A stretch of DNA of 64,000 nt from Pseudomonas mandelii (GTDB lineage Bacteria > Pseudomonadota > Gammaproteobacteria > Pseudomonadales > Pseudomonadaceae), in NCBI RefSeq assembly GCF_900106065.1, contig NZ_LT629796.1, positions 620,001 through 684,000 on the forward strand. Direction: 5' to 3'. Each line of letters starts with the position of its first letter. Positions within the stretch are counted from its first letter, which is position 1. A model generated the notes under the pieces. The model was not told where the DNA came from. It worked only from the letters and a program-made list of their open reading frames with translations, and did not search any database. Below, piece by piece: positions 59,329 to 64,000 of the stretch. Made by a program: the position numbers and the translations under genes.

Positions 59329-60486
59329 ATGCAATTCAAGCCAGCTGTTACCGCTCTGGTCGCCGCCGTCGCCCTGGCATCACTGCTCAGCGGATGCAAA
59401 AAGGAAGAAGCGGCACCCGCCGCACCGCCTCCTCAGGTCGGCGTGGTCACCCTGCAACCTCAAGCCTTTACCCTGACGTCCGAACTGCCGGGGCGCACCA
59501 GTGCGTTCCGCATCGCCGAAGTTCGCCCACAGGTCAATGGCATCATTCTCAAACGTCTGTTCAAGGAAGGCGGTGACGTCAAGGCCGGCCAGCAGCTGTA
59601 TCAGATCGATCCGTCGGTCTATGACGCTACGCTGAAAAGCGCCCAAGCCAACCTGCAACAGACGAAGTCGATCTCGGATCGCTACAAGCAGTTGGTCAAC
59701 GAACAGGCCGTCAGCCGTCAGGAATACGACACGGCCGTGGCCAACCGCATGCAATCGGAAGCCGCGCTGCAAACCGCTCAGATCAATGTGCGGTACACCA
59801 AGGTCTACGCGCCGATTTCCGGCCGCATCGGCCGCTCGAACGTGACCGAGGGTGCGCTGGTCAGCAACGGCCAGGTCGATGCCATGGCGGTGATCCAGCA
59901 ACTCGACCCGATTTACGTCGACGTCACCCAGTCTTCGGTCGAGCTGCTTGAGCTGCGTCGCGAACTGGAAAGCGGCCGCCTGCAAAAGGCTGGCGACACG
60001 GCAGCGGCGGTCAAGCTGACGCTCGAAGACGGCAGCCAGTACAAACAGGAAGGCAAGCTCGAATTCTCCGAAGTTTCGGTTGACCAGACCACCGGCTCCG
60101 TGACCTTGCGTGCAGTGTTCCCGAACCCGGATCACACGCTGCTTCCGGGCATGTTCGTACACGCTCAGCTCAAATCCGGTGTGAACGCCGCTGCCATTCT
60201 GGCGCCGCAACAAGGCGTAACCCGCGACCTCAAAGGCTCGCCGACCGCACTGGTCGTCGGTGCGGACAACAAGGTCGAACTGCGTCAGCTCAAGGCCAGC
60301 CGCACCGTCGGCAACCAATGGTTGATCGAAGACGGCCTGAAGGCCGGCGATCGTCTGATCACCGAAGGACTGCAATTCGTCAAACCTGGCGTCGAAGTCA
60401 AAGCCAGTGAAGCGACTAACGTTGGCGCAAAGAACCCGGCCCCCGCACAGGCAGCTGACAAGGCTTCCAGCGGCAAAGGGGAGTAA
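59329..60486 (+). CDS. emhA: RND efflux periplasmic adaptor EmhA/TtgA
   Basis: A 385-residue membrane-fusion protein and lipoprotein (lipobox LLSGC, Cys near residue 23). It contains lipoyl (ELPGRTSAFRIAEVRPQVNG), alpha-hairpin and beta-barrel domains in the usual order and a Lys/Ala-rich tail. It joins the inner-membrane pump EmhB to the outer-membrane channel EmhC for export of drugs, solvents and hydrocarbons. GAGGA precedes the ATG. emhB starts three bases after the stop. Confidence 0.94.
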   Translation: MQFKPAVTALVAAVALASLLSGCKKEEAAPAAPPPQVGVVTLQPQAFTLTSELPGRTSAFRIAEVRPQVNGIILKRLFKEGGDVKAGQQLYQIDPSVYDATLKSAQANLQQTKSISDRYKQLVNEQAVSRQEYDTAVANRMQSEAALQTAQINVRYTKVYAPISGRIGRSNVTEGALVSNGQVDAMAVIQQLDPIYVDVTQSSVELLELRRELESGRLQKAGDTAAAVKLTLEDGSQYKQEGKLEFSEVSVDQTTGSVTLRAVFPNPDHTLLPGMFVHAQLKSGVNAAAILAPQQGVTRDLKGSPTALVVGADNKVELRQLKASRTVGNQWLIEDGLKAGDRLITEGLQFVKPGVEVKASEATNVGAKNPAPAQAADKASSGKGE

Positions 60487-60489
60487 ACC

Positions 60490-63400
60490 ATGTCGAAATT
60501 TTTTATCGACCGTCCGATTTTCGCTTGGGTAATTGCCCTGGTGATCATGCTGGTCGGGGCACTCTCGATTCTCAAACTTCCGATCAACCAATACCCGAGC
60601 ATTGCGCCTCCGGCCATTGCGATCCAGGTCACCTACCCAGGCGCGTCCGCACAAACCGTGCAGGACACCGTGGTGCAGGTCATCGAACAACAGCTCAACG
60701 GTATCGATAACCTGCGTTATGTCTCCTCGGAAAGTAACTCCGACGGCAGCATGACCATTACCGCGACCTTCGAGCAGGGCACCAACTCCGATACCGCGCA
60801 GGTTCAGGTCCAGAACAAACTGAACCTGGCCACCCCGCTGCTGCCGCAAGAAGTGCAGCAACAGGGTATCCGCGTGACCAAGGCAGTGAAAAACTTCCTG
60901 TTGGTGATCGGCGTGGTATCTCGCGACGGCAGCATGACCAAGGACGACCTGTCCAACTACATCGTGTCGAACATGCAGGACCCGATCTCGCGGACCGCCG
61001 GTGTCGGTGACTTCCAGGTCTTCGGTTCCCAGTACGCGATGCGTGTCTGGCTCGACCCTGCCAAGCTGAACAACTTCAACCTGACGCCAGTGGACGTGAA
61101 AGCGGCCATCGCGGCGCAGAACATCCAGGTGTCCTCCGGTCAACTGGGCGGCCTGCCTGCTGCGCCCGGCCAGCAGTTGAACGCCACCATCATCGGCAAG
61201 ACACGTCTGCAGACTGCCGAGCAGTTCAACAAGATCCTGCTCAAAGTCAACAAGGACGGCTCGCAAGTACGCCTGTCCGATGTGGCCGATGTAGGCCTGG
61301 GCGGTGAAAACTACAGCATCAACGCCCAGTTCAACGGCGCACCGGCTTCCGGTCTGGCGGTGAAACTGGCCAACGGTGCCAACGCCCTCGACACCGCGAA
61401 AGCGCTGCGCAACACCATCAACACGCTCAAGCCGTTCTTCCCGCAAGGCATGGAAGTGGTGTTCCCGTACGACACCACCCCGGTGGTGACCGAGTCGATC
61501 AAGGGTGTGGTTGAAACCCTGGTCGAAGCGATCGTGCTGGTGTTCCTGGTGATGTTCCTGTTCCTGCAGAATTTCCGCGCCACTGTCATCACCACGATGA
61601 CCGTGCCGGTGGTGTTGCTGGGGACATTCGGGATCCTCGCGGCGTTCGGTTTCAGCATCAACACCCTGACCATGTTCGGCATGGTGCTGGCCATCGGCTT
61701 GCTGGTGGACGATGCCATTGTCGTGGTGGAAAACGTCGAACGGGTCATGAGCGAAGAAGGTCTGTCACCCAAGGAGGCCACCAAGAAATCCATGGGGCAG
61801 ATCCAGGGTGCACTGGTCGGTATCGCCCTGGTGCTGTCGGCGGTATTGCTGCCGATGGCGTTCTTCAGTGGCTCTACCGGTGTGATCTACAAGCAATTCT
61901 CGATCACCATCGTCTCGGCCATGGCCCTGTCGGTACTGGTTGCGCTGATCTTCACCCCGGCACTGTGCGCCACCATGCTCAAGGCAATTCCGAAAGGCGA
62001 GCACGGCACGCCGAAACGCGGCTTCTTCGGCTGGTTCAACCGCAGCTTTGACCGTGGCGTCAAAAGCTACGAGCGTGGCGTGGGCAACATGCTGACGCAC
62101 AAGGCGCCGTACCTGCTGGCCTACTTGATCATTGTCGTCGGCATGATCTGGCTGTTCACCCGCATTCCAACGGCGTTCCTCCCGGAAGAAGACCAAGGCG
62201 TGCTGTTTGCCCAGGTGCAGACCCCGGCCGGCTCCAGCGCCGAACGCACGCAGGTGGTGATCGATGAGATGCGCTCCTACCTGCTGGACAAGGAATCGAG
62301 CGCCGTGGCCTCGGTGTTTACCGTCAACGGCTTCAACTTCGCCGGTCGCGGCCAAAGCTCGGGCCTGGCGTTCATCATGCTCAAGCCGTGGGATCAGCGG
62401 GATGCGGAAAACAGCGTGTTCAAACTCGCCGCCCGCGCCCAGCAGCACTTCTTCACCTTCCGCGATGCGATGGTGTTCGCCTTTGCGCCACCGGCGGTAT
62501 TGGAGCTGGGTAACGCCACCGGTTTCGACGTATTCCTGCAAGACCGCGCCGGCATCGGTCACGACAAGTTGATGGAAGCTCGCAACCAGTTCCTCGGCAT
62601 GGCGGCACAGAGCAAGGTGCTTTATCAGGTGCGTCCGAACGGCCTGAACGACGAGCCGCAATACCAGCTGGAAATCGATGACGAGAAAGCCAGTGCATTG
62701 GGCCTGACCCTCACCGACATCAACAGCACCCTGTCGATTGCCTTGGGTAGTAGCTACGTAAACGACTTCATCGACCGTGGTCGGGTGAAGAAGGTCTACG
62801 TGCAAGGTCAACCCGGTTCGCGGATGAGCCCGGAAGACATCAAGAAATGGTATGTGCGTAACGCCGCCGGAACCATGGTGCCCTTCTCCGCCTTCGCCAA
62901 GGGCGAGTGGATTTACGGTGCACCGAAGCTCTCGCGTTACAACGGTGTAGAAGCGATGGAAATCCTCGGTGCCCCGGCCCCGGGCTATTCCACCGGTGAA
63001 GCCATGGCGGAAGTCGAAGCCCTGGCCAAGAAACTGCCGGCCGGTGTCGGTATTTCCTGGACCGGTCTGTCATACGAAGAACGGCTATCGGGCTCACAGG
63101 CGCCGGCGCTGTATGCGTTGTCGCTGCTGATGGTGTTCCTGTGCCTGGCGGCGCTGTACGAAAGCTGGTCGATTCCGATCGCGGTGATGCTGGTGGTGCC
63201 GCTGGGGATCATCGGGGCACTGTTGGCCACCAGTCTGCGGGGACTCTCCAATGACGTTTACTTCCAGGTGGGCCTGTTGACAACCATCGGTCTGGCAGCG
63301 AAAAACGCCATTCTGATCGTCGAGTTCGCCAAGGAACTGCATGAGCAAGGGCGTAGCCTTCGCGAAGCGGCGATTGAAGCGTGCCGGATGCGTTTGCGAC

Positions 63401-63639
63401 CGATCATCATGACCTCGCTGGCCTTCGTGCTCGGTGTGGTACCGCTGGCGATTTCCACGGGCGCCGGTTCAGGTAGCCAGCACGCAATCGGCACGGGCGT
63501 TATTGGCGGTATGATCACCGCCACCGTCCTGGCGATCTTCTGGGTCCCACTGTTCTTCGTTACCGTGTCGTCCATTGGCCAGCGCAAAAAAGCCGACCAG
63601 GATGACGCAATCGAACCTTCTAAAGAGGCTGGCCAATGA
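60490..63639 (+). CDS. emhB: RND multidrug efflux pump EmhB/TtgB (HAE1)
   Basis: A 1049-residue 12-helix HAE1 pump closely matching TtgB/MexB/AcrB. The N-terminus is [17 protein letters not shown], the proton-relay Asp407 and Asp408 are in [13 protein letters not shown], and the second half contains [19 protein letters not shown]. It is a trimeric H+-driven exporter of antibiotics, solvents and, for EmhB in P. fluorescens, polycyclic aromatic hydrocarbons. Its last four bases overlap emhC (ATGA). No frameshift is visible. Confidence 0.95.
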   Translation: MSKFFIDRPIFAWVIALVIMLVGALSILKLPINQYPSIAPPAIAIQVTYPGASAQTVQDTVVQVIEQQLNGIDNLRYVSSESNSDGSMTITATFEQGTNSDTAQVQVQNKLNLATPLLPQEVQQQGIRVTKAVKNFLLVIGVVSRDGSMTKDDLSNYIVSNMQDPISRTAGVGDFQVFGSQYAMRVWLDPAKLNNFNLTPVDVKAAIAAQNIQVSSGQLGGLPAAPGQQLNATIIGKTRLQTAEQFNKILLKVNKDGSQVRLSDVADVGLGGENYSINAQFNGAPASGLAVKLANGANALDTAKALRNTINTLKPFFPQGMEVVFPYDTTPVVTESIKGVVETLVEAIVLVFLVMFLFLQNFRATVITTMTVPVVLLGTFGILAAFGFSINTLTMFGMVLAIGLLVDDAIVVVENVERVMSEEGLSPKEATKKSMGQIQGALVGIALVLSAVLLPMAFFSGSTGVIYKQFSITIVSAMALSVLVALIFTPALCATMLKAIPKGEHGTPKRGFFGWFNRSFDRGVKSYERGVGNMLTHKAPYLLAYLIIVVGMIWLFTRIPTAFLPEEDQGVLFAQVQTPAGSSAERTQVVIDEMRSYLLDKESSAVASVFTVNGFNFAGRGQSSGLAFIMLKPWDQRDAENSVFKLAARAQQHFFTFRDAMVFAFAPPAVLELGNATGFDVFLQDRAGIGHDKLMEARNQFLGMAAQSKVLYQVRPNGLNDEPQYQLEIDDEKASALGLTLTDINSTLSIALGSSYVNDFIDRGRVKKVYVQGQPGSRMSPEDIKKWYVRNAAGTMVPFSAFAKGEWIYGAPKLSRYNGVEAMEILGAPAPGYSTGEAMAEVEALAKKLPAGVGISWTGLSYEERLSGSQAPALYALSLLMVFLCLAALYESWSIPIAVMLVVPLGIIGALLATSLRGLSNDVYFQVGLLTTIGLAAKNAILIVEFAKELHEQGRSLREAAIEACRMRLRPIIMTSLAFVLGVVPLAISTGAGSGSQHAIGTGVIGGMITATVLAIFWVPLFFVTVSSIGQRKKADQDDAIEPSKEAGQ

Positions 63640-64000
63640 GCAAGTCGCTACTCTCCATCGCCGTTGCCGCCTTCGTGCTGAGCGGCTGCTCGCTGATTCC
63701 CGACTATCAGCAACCTGAGGCACCAGTGGCGGGCCAATACCCGCAAGGTCCGGCGTACTCGTCGGCCCTGGCGCCGAATCAGGCGGCTGCGGAACAGGGC
63801 TGGAAGCAGTTTTTCCATGACCCGGCACTGCAACAGCTGATTCAGGTGTCGCTGGAAAACAACCGTGACCTGCGTGTTGCGGCCCTGAACATCGACGCGT
63901 TCGCGGCTCAATACCGCATCCAGCGCGCCGATCTGTTCCCGGCCGTTTCGGCCAATGGCACCGGCAGCCGTCAGCGTCTTCCGGCTGACGCGTCGCAGAC
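63636..64000 (+). CDS. emhC: Outer-membrane efflux channel EmhC/TtgC/OprM, 5' part
   Basis: The gene starts at ATG 63636, overlapping the emhB stop, and runs off the window. The visible 121 residues show a lipobox LSGCSL (Cys near residue 18) and the OprM-type N-terminal region ([14 protein letters not shown], then [31 protein letters not shown]). It is the lipid-anchored trimeric outer-membrane channel of the Emh/Ttg pump. The rest lies outside the window. Confidence 0.93.
   Translation, partial: MSKSLLSIAVAAFVLSGCSLIPDYQQPEAPVAGQYPQGPAYSSALAPNQAAAEQGWKQFFHDPALQQLIQVSLENNRDLRVAALNIDAFAAQYRIQRADLFPAVSANGTGSRQRLPADASQ

Noticed and set aside
59380..61446. Minus-strand 688-codon frame in emhA-emhB
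   Set aside because: Shadow of strongly conserved efflux genes; no start signal or motif.

Overview
This window comes from a fluorescent Pseudomonas chromosome (P. fluorescens/P. putida lineage). The support is high GC with strong G/C third-position bias, many REP/REPIN palindromes of several sequence classes between genes, and recognisable Pseudomonas proteins: PhaG, the EmhR/TtgR-EmhABC (TtgABC/MexAB-type) efflux locus, OlsBA, FosA, RsuA and Tam. I see no prophage, integrase, insertion sequence or CRISPR array. The sequence is mostly core chromosome with short accessory patches.

Layout. 1-3501: end of a tripartite tricarboxylate transporter operon (tctC partial, tctB, tctA) with an AbrB-type membrane protein as a fourth, overlapping gene. 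3589-6497: ung, a 3-hydroxyisobutyryl-CoA-hydrolase-like gene and two Tyr/Gly-rich small lipoproteins. 6760-16731: a guanidine-I (ykkC) riboswitch followed by an ABC transporter, two DUF1989 (carboxyguanidine deiminase-type) subunits, a biotin-dependent urea/guanidine carboxylase and allophanate hydrolase. Together these form a complete guanidine-to-ammonia route. The carboxylase gene carries an in-frame REPIN. 16942-20578: a GGDEF cyclase, a CWC protein, rsuA and phaG.

20760-26410: tRNA-Gly(CCC), a decayed higB with an intact higA between two near-identical terminators, a hypothetical gene, a candidate small RNA plus three-way-junction RNA leading a small helical protein, two methyltransferases, a 34-residue membrane peptide, an iron-permease-family protein, DUF4142 and a KGG stress protein. 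26528-31517: PAS-GAF-GGDEF, LysE, fosA, tandem exported paralogues and a LysR regulator. 31604-37180: a YdcZ-type transporter, a CoA-transferase remnant, an orphan alpha-oxoamine-synthase-like enzyme with a Bcr/CflA-type exporter, an Fe-alcohol dehydrogenase with an Anr-like site, and a DUF4917 protein with SIR2-like motifs.

37331-46054: XRE-cupin regulator, class II aldolase and DHDPS-family gene around a palindromic operator; YegP, RHH and DJ-1 proteins; EamA; a methyltransferase; and a lemA-TPM-TPM operon. 46291-55446: bglX, yceI-clsB, a serine hydrolase pair, a short acyl-CoA-dehydrogenase-like protein, olsB-olsA (ornithine lipid synthesis) and acpH. 55501-58181: an ArsR regulator, MFS exporter and old-yellow-enzyme operon preceded by three phased operator-like repeats. 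58431-64000: emhR and divergent emhABC, with emhC cut by the window end.

Most attractive for follow-up are the REPIN inside the carboxylase gene, the RNA-led small-protein locus at 22121-22657, the SIR2-like DUF4917 protein and the orphan AOS/exporter pair. Nothing could be searched here, so family names rest on motif and sequence recognition.
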